A stretch of DNA of 64,000 nt, taken from the NCBI GenBank assembly GCA_016791265.1, contig JAEUMY010000004.1:62001-126000 (forward strand), read 5' to 3'. A program made the position numbers and the translations under genes. The notes beneath the pieces are model-generated. The model was not told the origin of the DNA. It ran no database searches and saw only the letters and a program-made list of their open reading frames with translations. How positions within the stretch are numbered: the first letter of the stretch is position 1; each line of letters opens with the position of its first letter. Below are positions 18,276-26,002 of the stretch, one piece after another. Source of the DNA: Betaproteobacteria bacterium. GTDB taxonomy: Bacteria; Pseudomonadota; Gammaproteobacteria; Burkholderiales; Usitatibacteraceae.

Positions 18276-18372
18276 GGCGGGATTCTAGCGGCCAAGGGCG
18301 CCGGGGCCGGGACGACGCCCCCCGCGCGGCTATAATGCCCATCCCTGCCCAAGACACGCCCTTCAACACCGC

Positions 18373-20670
18373 ATGTCGACCAACGCTCTCATCGCCCTCA
18401 ATGAACCGGTCTTCGAAGCCGATCTCGGCGGGCACGTGGTGTTCGCGACCGAATCGCTCTTGGAGCTGTTCGGACTGGAGGCCCTGGGCCTCAACGCGCC
18501 GGTGGCGGAGCATTTCTCCGACGCCACGCGGCCCGCCTTCGAGCACGCCTTCCACAAGATCGCGGAAGGCAAGGCGCACGCCGCCTCGGTGGACGTGACA
18601 CTGGGGAACGATCCCGGCAGCCAATACGAGATCAAACTCGCGGCGCTGGTGGGCGCCAACGAGAAACCCATCGGGGTCGCCGGCAGTCTGAGTGATGTGA
18701 CCGACGCGCGCATCACGGAACGTCAGGCCAGTCTCAACGCCGCGCATTTGTTGAACCTCACCGAGAACACCGGAGAGCCTTGTCTCGTGGAGTCGGCGAC
18801 TGGCGAGGTCGAGAGCGTGAACAGCGCCTTCTGTCTGCTCTTCGGCATTCTCGATGCGCCGCAATCGCTGGTCGGTTTGCGCGTGGCCGATGTGTTGGCC
18901 CGCGCCCGCAAGGAGTCCGGCAGCGAGGCCGGCCCGCGGCCGCCCGCGAAGGGGGGCACGCTGGAATTCGAGTTCCGCCTGCCGGACGGCAGGGGCGTGC
19001 GCCAGCGCGTCTTCCTCGTCGAGGAAGACGATACGCTGCAGGGCCGGCTGTATCTCTACGACGTTTCCGCCGCCCCGCCGACCAAGACCGGCAAGGGCGC
19101 CAAGCAGGACAAGGCCGACAGCGCGACCACCGCCGCCCAGGTGGCGTTGGTGGAGCGCATCGCGCGCGAGCTCGCCACCACGGTGGAAAGCGCGGGTAGT
19201 GCGATTCATCGCGCCGAGCAGCTTGATCTGCCGGGCACGGTGCTGGAGCATTTTCAACGCGTGGAGAGTTCCGCGCGCAACGCCTTCAATGCCATCGGCG
19301 GGTTGCTCGACTTCTCCAAGTTCGAGCCGACCGAGCTGAAGACGGTGAAGCTGGAGCAGACGGAGTTCAACCTGCGCGAAGTGCTGGGCGCGCTGGTGGA
19401 GCATGTCGCCGTGGTCGCGGAGGAGCGCAATGTGCAATTGCGGCTGCGTGTCGAGCAGGACATTCCGGCCTATCTCACCGGCGACGCGCCGAGGCTGATT
19501 CTGGTGTTGCGAAGCGTGATCGAAGCGCTCATCGGCGCGCTGGACACCGCCGGTGGCGCGCAGCACGAGCTTCATCTCACGGTGTCGCCGGAATATGTGG
19601 AGGAACAGTCCATCCACCTCAACTTCAGCGTCGATGCCAATTCCGCCGGCAAGCCGTCGAAGCTTCGCGCGTTCGCGCCGCTGGCCTTGATGCAGCTCGC
19701 CGTCGCGCGGCAGCTGGTCAACGTCATGGGCGGCAGCCTCGACAACGTGCAACGCAAGGACGCCGTGGGCTACGGCTTCGCCGCCGCGTTCCCCTGGCGC
19801 GAGTCGTTCGAGCACCGGCCGCGCCTGCACGTCGTCACGCTCACCAGCATGCCGGTGCTGATCGTCAGCGCCGATCCGGCCCAGCGGTCGGAGCTGTCGG
19901 CGCTGCTGAAGAGTTGGCGCATGCAGCCCAAGGAAGCCGACAACGCCACCATGGCCATGCAGCTGCTCTTGCGGCAGGAACAGGAAGGCGAAGCCATTCC
20001 CCTGGTCATCCTGCCCAACCAGATGCCGGTGCAGGATGGCTTCCTGCTCGCCTTCCGCATCAAGCACCACCCCAAGCTTGCGGGCACGCAGATCATGATG
20101 CTGGCGCAAGGCGGCATGCCGGGCGACGCCATCACCTGCCGCGAAAATGGCATTTCGGCGTACCTCCGCTATCCGCTGTCGGCCAACCAGTTGAACCAGG
20201 CCATCGCGGCCGTCACCGGCGTATCCAAAGACGAAAGCGATGCGACCCACACGCTCATCACCCGCCACTCGCTGCACGAAAGCCGCGATGGCAGCATCCT
20301 CGTCGTCGACTCCAACCGCGAGGTTCAGCTCGCCGCCGCGCACATCCTGAAGAAGCGAGGCTACACGCTGACCGAGGCTGATTCCGCGGAAGCCGCCTTC
20401 AAGGCGCTGGAACAGGACATCTTCGACGCGGTGATGGTCGACCCCGACCTGCCCGGCTTTGTCGATGTGGTGCTGGACATCCGCGCCCGCGCGCAGAAGC
20501 GGCCACAGGATTTGGTCGTCATCGCCATGAGCGCCAATGGCTCGGAGCAGCATCGCCAGCAATGCGAAAAGGCGGGCTACAACGGCTTCGTCGGCAAGCC
20601 GCTGGACAAGGATTCACTCATCACCTTCCTCGCCGCCAAGCTGCCGCCGCGCGAATTGGCGGCGGAGTAA
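18373..20670 (+). CDS. Degenerate hybrid sensor kinase-like protein with two receiver domains
   Basis: 765 residues, cytoplasmic. Two PAS-like domains (about 8-115 and 120-245), a helical dimerisation region followed by an ATPase-like region (about 255-480), then two receiver domains (about 495-615 and 635-755). The kinase core looks dead: the helix where the phospho-accepting histidine belongs reads VERIARELATTVESAG with no SHELRTP-like motif, the N-box is replaced by SVIEALIGALDTA, and no GLGL glycine loop is visible. The first receiver lacks its phospho-aspartate (LVILPNQMPVQDG). The second keeps VVDSN, the aspartate in AVMVDPDLPG and the lysine in GKPLDK. It may act as a scaffold or phosphate sink. 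Divergent from the exonuclease operon. Confidence 0.8.
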   Translation: MSTNALIALNEPVFEADLGGHVVFATESLLELFGLEALGLNAPVAEHFSDATRPAFEHAFHKIAEGKAHAASVDVTLGNDPGSQYEIKLAALVGANEKPIGVAGSLSDVTDARITERQASLNAAHLLNLTENTGEPCLVESATGEVESVNSAFCLLFGILDAPQSLVGLRVADVLARARKESGSEAGPRPPAKGGTLEFEFRLPDGRGVRQRVFLVEEDDTLQGRLYLYDVSAAPPTKTGKGAKQDKADSATTAAQVALVERIARELATTVESAGSAIHRAEQLDLPGTVLEHFQRVESSARNAFNAIGGLLDFSKFEPTELKTVKLEQTEFNLREVLGALVEHVAVVAEERNVQLRLRVEQDIPAYLTGDAPRLILVLRSVIEALIGALDTAGGAQHELHLTVSPEYVEEQSIHLNFSVDANSAGKPSKLRAFAPLALMQLAVARQLVNVMGGSLDNVQRKDAVGYGFAAAFPWRESFEHRPRLHVVTLTSMPVLIVSADPAQRSELSALLKSWRMQPKEADNATMAMQLLLRQEQEGEAIPLVILPNQMPVQDGFLLAFRIKHHPKLAGTQIMMLAQGGMPGDAITCRENGISAYLRYPLSANQLNQAIAAVTGVSKDESDATHTLITRHSLHESRDGSILVVDSNREVQLAAAHILKKRGYTLTEADSAEAAFKALEQDIFDAVMVDPDLPGFVDVVLDIRARAQKRPQDLVVIAMSANGSEQHRQQCEKAGYNGFVGKPLDKDSLITFLAAKLPPRELAAE

Positions 20671-20994
20671 GTCTCTCCACCGCCCGGCCACCGCGCCCGT
20701 CGGCGCAATTGTCATTGGGGCGCTGATGGTTGGACGCAGCACCACACGCCAAAATCACTAACCCTGTTGTGCGCTTCCATGCGCGATTTTCAGGGAATCC
20801 CTCGCTGTTTTTCATCCGCCCATCCGGTACAACTCGCGCTGGCTCCGCGCCGAGGCGCGCGGGACACCGGCGCGAAATCCAGTTGATGCGACATCGGCAT
20901 CACAGACATTCAGCAAGCCGGTGACCACACCCGGACGGACGCCATCACACCCTTCCCGCAAGCAGTCTGGTCGTTCTTTTTTGAGGAGAAGAGA
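20671..20994. other. Intergenic region without a recognised gene
   Basis: 324 bases between two genes of the same strand. I see no credible coding frame and no clear hairpin terminator. The only useful signal is a purine-rich ribosome-binding stretch (GAGGAGAAGAGA) just before the ATG at 20995. It probably holds the promoter of the secreted hydrolase. Confidence 0.6.
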
Positions 20995-23100
20995 ATGTCG
21001 CAGAAAGCCCGGCGCCACGCCGTTTCGTCCGTTTTTTTCCCAGCAACCCCTTTCATCTTTCGTTCACTGTGCCTCGCCGCGGCGCTCGCGGCGGGCGCCA
21101 GCCACGCGCAGGCCGGACTGGTCGCGAAACAGTTGGCCGGACCACCGGGCGACTTCGCCGCGATGAGGGCGCCGGATCCCATCGAGGCCGCAGTCCTCTC
21201 CAAGAGTGCGTTGCTGCCCGTCACGCTCGCCGCCGACGCGACGGGGGGCTTGAGCTGGGAGGGCACGGTCGCGGCGGACAATGGCCGGCTGCGCTTTCTC
21301 GTGTTTTCATCCGGCGAGCAGCCGTGGCACGTCGAGGTGCGGGCGGCGGGCCAGGCCAAGCGCGCGCCGGCCAAGGCGCGTGAGTCGCGCCGGGTGGCGT
21401 TCGGCATCGAGCAAGCGCGCCATCCGGCGGACGACTATCTGTTCGAAGGAGTCGAGCGCGGCGCGGCCGAGGTGAAGCTGAGCGCGGGCGCCGGATCGCG
21501 CAGCCAGGGTTACTTGCTGGTGGAGGGTGATCCCGCGCTCGAGCTTGCGGCTTATCAAACCCATCGCGAGCAGCTTGCCGGCGGCAGGGTTGGATTCAAT
21601 GCGACTTTGATGACGTCCGCCGCCAAGGCGGGCGGCACCGCCCGCATCCTGACCGCGGCCCTGCGCGTGACGAAGCCCGATGGATCGGTCTTCACGTTGC
21701 CGATGTTCGATGACGGCAAGCATGGCGACGCACTCGCGGGCGACGGCGTGTATGGCGCGGCATTCCCCACGCTCACGGCAGGTCGCTATCTCGCGCAAGT
21801 GGTCGCAAGCGGTGACGATGCCGACGGTCAAGTGTGGACGCGCACGACGGAGCATGTGGTGCCTGTCGTCGCGACGTCGCTGAAACTGGCTGGCGGCGCC
21901 ACGGCCACACGCGTGAGCGAGTCGCGCCTGTCGCTCGACATCGCCGTCGAGCGCGTCGGCGCCGACGCCGGCCGGCATTACCGCGCATACGGCGAGCTGT
22001 GGGGCACCGGGTCGGATGGGCGGCCCGTTCCTGTCGCGTGGGTGGGCGGCATGGTCGCGCCCGTGACGGCGGAGGTCGGGTTCGCCGAGCGCTTTGATCT
22101 CGGCACGCTGGCCGCGCAACGAGACGCCCTGGCGACGCCGGAACTTCGCGAGCGCACCACCGAGACCGCCACGCGGACCGCAACGTTCATCAGCCTGGGT
22201 TTCGACGAGCGCTGGATCACCCTTGCCAATGCCCGCGCACCCTTCGAACTGCGCGATTTGCGCATCGAGGACCCGGATCATTTCGTGCCCGTCGCGACGG
22301 CCGCGCGTCTGCCACTCACCTTGCCTGATCGCGCAAGCCACGCCGCCAAGTTCGCCGCGGCCGACATCGCCATCGATGAATTGATGACCATGGGACCGCG
22401 TCCGCCGGCGTTGCGTGCGAGTCTCGTGCGCAAGGGCAGCGGCTCCCAACTGCTGCTGGTGCATGGCTACTGTGCTGGTGGCGCGCCGTGGCCGACCGCG
22501 CACTTCACCAACGCCTCGACTTTCCTCGACCTGAACCAAAACCGCACGCACGACCAGTTCGCGCAACGCATCCGCGACTTCGGCGCGACGTGGAACTCGT
22601 TTGGCACGGTGGCGCACAGCCAGGGGGGCGCGGCGTCGCTGCACCTGTATGCGTACTACTGGAGCGGTCTGGACAACGCGACCGGCGACCGTCTCATCCA
22701 GTCGGTGGGCACGCCTTACAAGGGCACCAATCTGGCGGGCGTGTTGGCCGCGCTGGGCGGCATCTTCGGGGTGGGCTGCGGCAGCAACGACAACCTCACC
22801 TACAGCGGCGCGGCGGCGTGGCTGGCAGGCATCCCTGCCAGCGCGCGCGCGAAAGTGAACTACTACACCACCTCGTTTCGCAAAACCAACTGGTGGACCA
22901 ACGACTACTGCAACTTCGCCGCCGATCTGGTGCTGGCTGATCCTGAAGACGGCACGACCGAGCAGGTCAACGGCCAGCTATCCGGCGGCGTGAATCGCGG
23001 CCACGTGACGGGACAGTGCCACACGTCAGGCATGCGCGACCCCGCGCAGTACCTGGACGCAAGCCGCAACGCGGTGATGAACACCAACGCGGCGCGTTGA
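20995..23100 (+). CDS. Secreted alpha/beta-hydrolase-like protein, conditioned-medium-factor type
   Basis: 701 residues with an N-terminal signal peptide (SLCLAAALAAGASHAQA). The middle (about 190-300) contains the KPDGSVFTLPMFDDGKHGD and GDGVYGA pattern of the choice-of-anchor X beta-sandwich found in extracellular proteins. The last 230 residues are lipase-like: LLLVHGYCAGGAPW for the oxyanion loop and VAHSQGGAA as nucleophile elbow, so the serine there is the likely catalytic residue. The architecture resembles proteins annotated as conditioned medium factor. Several cysteines in the catalytic part fit an exported protein. Substrate unknown; a strong ribosome-binding site fixes the start. 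Confidence 0.8.
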   Translation: MSQKARRHAVSSVFFPATPFIFRSLCLAAALAAGASHAQAGLVAKQLAGPPGDFAAMRAPDPIEAAVLSKSALLPVTLAADATGGLSWEGTVAADNGRLRFLVFSSGEQPWHVEVRAAGQAKRAPAKARESRRVAFGIEQARHPADDYLFEGVERGAAEVKLSAGAGSRSQGYLLVEGDPALELAAYQTHREQLAGGRVGFNATLMTSAAKAGGTARILTAALRVTKPDGSVFTLPMFDDGKHGDALAGDGVYGAAFPTLTAGRYLAQVVASGDDADGQVWTRTTEHVVPVVATSLKLAGGATATRVSESRLSLDIAVERVGADAGRHYRAYGELWGTGSDGRPVPVAWVGGMVAPVTAEVGFAERFDLGTLAAQRDALATPELRERTTETATRTATFISLGFDERWITLANARAPFELRDLRIEDPDHFVPVATAARLPLTLPDRASHAAKFAAADIAIDELMTMGPRPPALRASLVRKGSGSQLLLVHGYCAGGAPWPTAHFTNASTFLDLNQNRTHDQFAQRIRDFGATWNSFGTVAHSQGGAASLHLYAYYWSGLDNATGDRLIQSVGTPYKGTNLAGVLAALGGIFGVGCGSNDNLTYSGAAAWLAGIPASARAKVNYYTTSFRKTNWWTNDYCNFAADLVLADPEDGTTEQVNGQLSGGVNRGHVTGQCHTSGMRDPAQYLDASRNAVMNTNAAR

Positions 23101-23115
23101 ACGTCTGATGTAGCA

Positions 23116-23149
23116 AGCCGGGATGCGGCTTGATGGCCGCATCCCGGCT
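23116..23149. terminator. Hairpin terminator after the secreted hydrolase gene
   Basis: Perfect 14-bp stem (AGCCGGGATGCGGC with its complement) around the 6-base loop TTGATG, starting 15 bases after the stop codon. No run of T follows, so rho-independent action is uncertain; it may protect the mRNA end. Confidence 0.75.
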
Positions 23150-23161
23150 CGAATGCTTGCA

Positions 23162-23209
23162 AAGCGGTTGCGAATATTCGCAAGGGCTAGATAGGCTGCA
23201 AGAAAATTG
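23162..23209. repeat. 48-bp dispersed repeat, copy A (contains iterated palindrome, copy 10)
   Basis: 46 of 48 bases match the block at 25148-25195; the differences lie in the GATAGGCTGC part. The palindrome GCGAATATTCGC is at 23170-23181 and is extended to 16 bp (TTGCGAATATTCGCAA). Non-coding, downstream of the hydrolase gene. Confidence 0.85.
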
Positions 23210-23313
23210 CGCTTCGCCACTTCAGGAATGCAGCAATTTTCGACATCGCAAGACCGCAAGACTGAGCTGCGTCCGGCTACCTGCTCTACCTGGGAAACAC
23301 TGGCTGCACGGTG

Positions 23314-24306
23314 CTAGTTCAAATACTCATCCGCCGGGAAGTTGCAGTACTCCACTTTCCAGCCGTATTGATCGCGGATCGCCTTGTACAACTTTTCATC
23401 GAAAGTCTCCAGGCGTACTTCCTTGAGCGCCGGATGTCCCGCCAATGGTGCAAGCGCCGCCACACTCGCCATTGACGGATTGCCTCTGAGAATCAGGCAG
23501 CGCAGCGATGAAGCCGCGGCAATCAGATGGAGGTTGCCGGCCGTCACCAAGTTGTCGATCACCAAAACCTTGAGTGACACCAGCGATTCAAATGAAGGCA
23601 GCGGCAACGTTTTTCCGCAAGAAATCAACCAAAGCCGCTGCAAGTGCTTCAGGCCAAGCACTGGCGACAAATCACTCATGTTCCGTTGATCCCAGATTTC
23701 AAGCGACTTGAGGTCCGCTGCTCCGCGCACAGGATCCAGGTCCTTGGCGCCGGTCGCCCGCAGCGTGAGGTGTTGCAGTCCGGTCATGCTCTCGATGCCG
23801 GTGAGGCTCGGCAACTTGCATCGCCAGAGTTGCAGGCGCTTCAGCGACGGCAGGGAGGCGAGGAAATCGAGCGCCTTCAATCGGCCACAAACGGTCAGTT
23901 CTTCCAGCGCATGCAGGCGGGAGAGTACCGCAGCGTTTTGCTTGGCCTTGTCCTTGGTCTTGTCGCTGTAGGCGGCCAGCGTGTCGAGCGTCAGGGACTT
24001 CAGTTCGCGAGGCAAGTGTTCCAGTGGGCCGAGATCATTCAAGTCACCGGCATTCGCGTCGATCCATAAATTCCTGAGTGCGGGCACTTTCGCGAGCTGA
24101 CTGAAATCGAATTCGTGATTCGAATCCGGCGCCCGATAGATGCGGAGAAACATCCCGGGATGCGCCTGCAGAAATGCGTCAAGCTGGTTGCAGTCAGCAT
24201 CGGACAAGGGCCGTGAGCACTGCAAACGCCCGCTCTCGACCAGGCTGCCGCGCATGGCCGCTTGCGATACCGGGCTTTTCAATTCAATGACGCCGCCTGC
24301 GCTCAT
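23314..24306 (-). CDS. Leucine-rich-repeat protein
   Basis: 330 residues, no signal peptide or membrane segment. From about residue 75 it is made of 20-25-residue leucine-rich units of the internalin-like type (ALRNLWIDANAGDLNDLGPL, SLKRLQLWRCKLPSLTGI, GLQHLTLRATGAKDLDPV, DLKSLEIWDQRNMSDLSPV, and so on). These form a curved surface for binding proteins. The first 70 residues are not recognised. It probably works in the cytoplasm; partner unknown. It lies beside small genes and repeats in an accessory-looking island and has lower GC than its neighbours. Confidence 0.8.
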   Translation of the reverse strand: MSAGGVIELKSPVSQAAMRGSLVESGRLQCSRPLSDADCNQLDAFLQAHPGMFLRIYRAPDSNHEFDFSQLAKVPALRNLWIDANAGDLNDLGPLEHLPRELKSLTLDTLAAYSDKTKDKAKQNAAVLSRLHALEELTVCGRLKALDFLASLPSLKRLQLWRCKLPSLTGIESMTGLQHLTLRATGAKDLDPVRGAADLKSLEIWDQRNMSDLSPVLGLKHLQRLWLISCGKTLPLPSFESLVSLKVLVIDNLVTAGNLHLIAAASSLRCLILRGNPSMASVAALAPLAGHPALKEVRLETFDEKLYKAIRDQYGWKVEYCNFPADEYLN

Positions 24307-24362
24307 GTTGAATTCAATCTCCTTGGAAAATGGAAGGTCGTGGCAGGTTTTGCGCTATAGCA

Positions 24363-24380
24363 ATGCGATATTGCATGACC
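24363..24380 (+). repeat. Copy of dispersed word ATGCGATATTGCATGACC
   Basis: Differs by one base from the copy at 25106-25123. It lies in the gap between the leucine-rich-repeat gene and the frameshifted gene. Confidence 0.6.
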
Positions 24381-24422
24381 TGGTCCCATTCATGCGTTCA
24401 TCCACAAACTTGATGCGCATTG

Positions 24423-24639
24423 TCATGCGTTGACTTCACGCAGGACCCACGCAAGAAATGTGCTCAGGCTGCTCGCAACCACAACCACGTCTTCAAACTC
24501 AGGTTCACGTCCATGCGCGTAAAGGCCAGCGTTTGCTCCCGCGCAACAATACGCTGCATGGGAGTAATAGCCTCGAACACTCATGAAGATGGATAGGTGC
24601 GAACTCCAGAACATCCCAATCTCTTATCTCAGCGCTCAT
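24423..24639 (-). pseudogene. Small gene broken by a frameshift (C-terminus resembling SMI1/KNR4-like proteins)
   Basis: The frame opening at the ATG at 24639 (MSAEIRDWDVLEFAPIHLHE) and the frame ending at 24423 (GYYSHAAYCCAGANAGLYAH, then EPEFEDVVVVASSLSTFLAW) read as one protein of about 71 residues if one base is removed near 24582. The start lies inside the stop region of the upstream Zn-ribbon gene, as in a coupled pair. The ending resembles the tail of SMI1/KNR4 (SUKH) immunity-like proteins, but this is weak. Decay or a sequencing error are both possible. Confidence 0.45.
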
Positions 24640-24916
24640 TGGACTTTCGGATCTCTTCAAAGCAACCCCCGCACACCATGCGTGGATCAGGGGTGAGCCA
24701 GCTATACAGTAAAGGCAATGGTGCTGGGAGCTTCCACCACCAGGCGCACTTGTCACACCATGCCTCGCGAAGATGCGACCACTCCGGATCAGGGTGGGGA
24801 TCCTGCGCAGGATTGAAACCCTTTCGAGATCCGTACCGTAGATGCACGCAAATCATGCATGGGTCCGTTTCGCCATGAGTGGCGCAATTGAGTTTTGCTG
24901 GAGGACTGGTTTGCAT
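24629..24916 (-). CDS. Small Zn-ribbon-like protein of unknown function
   Basis: 95 residues from the ATG at 24916. Cysteine and histidine pairs are spaced as in small zinc ribbons: CATHGETDPCMICVHL near the start, AWCDKC in the middle and MVCGGC near the end. Similar short proteins with the REAWCDxC and VCxxCY/F motifs occur widely as uncharacterised proteins, often near SUKH-like genes. The stop overlaps the start of the frameshifted gene downstream. Metal binding is likely; nothing more can be said about its role. Confidence 0.6.
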   Translation of the reverse strand: MQTSPPAKLNCATHGETDPCMICVHLRYGSRKGFNPAQDPHPDPEWSHLREAWCDKCAWWWKLPAPLPLLYSWLTPDPRMVCGGCFEEIRKSNER

Positions 24917-25088
24917 CACAGAGCGCTAACAATCAAAGTAAGGTGCCGACTCACCGGATGGGAGATTGAAACCAGTATACGCACGGCAGTCACCATGATT
25001 GCGCAACTGGAAGCCATCGCGAGCATTTGGCGTGATGATGGCGTTGGATGCAATAGCTGCACGAAAAAAAGCGCGAAATACATGGGTA

Positions 25089-25123
25089 GGTCTTGCAACA
25101 TGGCGATGCGATATTGCAAGACC
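25089..25123. repeat. Hairpin GGTCTTGCAA/TTGCAAGACC containing the dispersed word
   Basis: Perfect 10-bp arms at 25089-25098 and 25114-25123 around a 15-base loop. The right part (25106-25123, ATGCGATATTGCAAGACC) is the word also seen at 24363 and, on the other strand, at 1690. Confidence 0.65.
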
Positions 25124-25147
25124 CAGTTCGCACCTCAGATGCCTGCT

Positions 25148-25195
25148 AAGCGGTTGCGAATATTCGCAAGGGCTAGATCGGTTGCAAGAAAATTG
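25148..25195. repeat. 48-bp dispersed repeat, copy B (contains iterated palindrome, copy 11)
   Basis: Second copy of the 48-bp block; the palindrome core is at 25156-25167 with the same 16-bp extension. It ends about 20 bases after the stop of the next gene on the minus strand (25217), so it could serve as that gene's transcription end. Confidence 0.85.
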
Positions 25196-25216
25196 ACCTG
25201 GGTCCGGAAGTAGAAT

Positions 25217-25798
25217 TCAGGCGATGCTCGTCGCGCGTTGATCCAAACCGCCCTTCTTCATGATCAGGAGCGAGTAGAAGTAGCACACCAGCACCGCCAC
25301 ACAGATGGCACTGCCTTTGAGTGCAGCTGGCGCGAGCAGATAAGCGCCGTAGCTCAGCGCAACACGCAGCACCGCGTGGCGCATGCCTGCCGGGTCGTCC
25401 GCTGCCCAGCCGTAGGGAATCCAGATCACGCCCATCAAGATGGCGCCGCCCAGCACGATGAATGTCGGATTGCCCGCAGCGCCAGTGATGACCAGTGGCC
25501 ACAACATGACCACCAGGACGAGCGGCTGCAGGAACATGCCGGTCAGTGGGTTGCTGGTGCCGCCCGCCATCAAGTTGCGTCCACGCAGCTTGTCGATCAG
25601 CACCGCCAGTGGAAAGATGAGACCGCTGCCGAACGTCACGCCGAATGCGAGTTGCTTCGGCGTGACGATCAGTCCGGCCAGTCCAGCCAGGGACCAGAAG
25701 AGAATGCCGGCGTAGGGCATGGAGCTGGTGCTGGTTGCGAGAAAGTCGGCTTTCAGCGCCTTCAGGCTGGTGTTTTGACTCAGGTTGTTCGTGCTCAT
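25217..25798 (-). CDS. Integral membrane protein resembling DUF7010
   Basis: 193 residues from the ATG at 25798, which follows GGAGGAATGAGACG, a strong ribosome-binding site. About six hydrophobic segments make it an inner-membrane protein (for example ILFWSLAGLAGLIV, IFPLAVLIDKL, FIVLGGAILMGVIWIPYGW, AICVAVLVCYFYSLLIM). The order of segments and the conserved PYGW step resemble an uncharacterised membrane family (DUF7010). No transport or catalytic motif is visible. Single gene. Confidence 0.65.
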   Translation of the reverse strand: MSTNNLSQNTSLKALKADFLATSTSSMPYAGILFWSLAGLAGLIVTPKQLAFGVTFGSGLIFPLAVLIDKLRGRNLMAGGTSNPLTGMFLQPLVLVVMLWPLVITGAAGNPTFIVLGGAILMGVIWIPYGWAADDPAGMRHAVLRVALSYGAYLLAPAALKGSAICVAVLVCYFYSLLIMKKGGLDQRATSIA

Positions 25799-25911
25799 CG
25801 TCTCATTCCTCCAGTGTTGGGAGCAGTGGGAGGAATGATGGCTCGTTCGGGTCGCGCATTGCTGATCCATGCGACAAATCGCTCGCGAACGGCGTGAAGC
25901 CCGCGTTTCAC

Positions 25912-25931
25912 GGCTGCGAATATTCGCAGCC
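25912..25931. terminator. 20-bp perfect palindrome around iterated palindrome, copy 12
   Basis: GGCTGCGAATATTCGCAGCC, with the core at 25916-25927. It lies about 70 bases beyond the stop of the amidase gene and ahead of the next gene on the same strand, so it may act as a terminator. No T run. Confidence 0.55.
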
Positions 25932-26002
25932 CGCTGACTTTGGTGTGGTTCAAGACGCGGTCAAACAACGCCGCATCCGGGTTTGGCTTGCAATCACAAA
26001 CC

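Larger units (their letters stand above)
24917..25216. other. Non-coding region with repeats
   Basis: 300 bases with no credible coding frame. It holds a hairpin repeat (25089-25123) and the second copy of the 48-bp repeat (25148-25195), and is visibly richer in A and T than the surroundings. Confidence 0.7.

Noticed and set aside
18262..20562. A 766-residue open frame on the minus strand opposite the signalling gene
   Set aside because: It is a shadow of codon bias in GC-rich DNA: low-complexity Arg/His/Gln-rich sequence, no domain, and it lies fully under a well-supported gene.
23130..23426. A 98-residue frame containing CEYSQGLDRLQENC, similar to another at 24999-25196
   Set aside because: The similarity is only translation of the shared 48-bp repeat; neither frame has a start context or a family.
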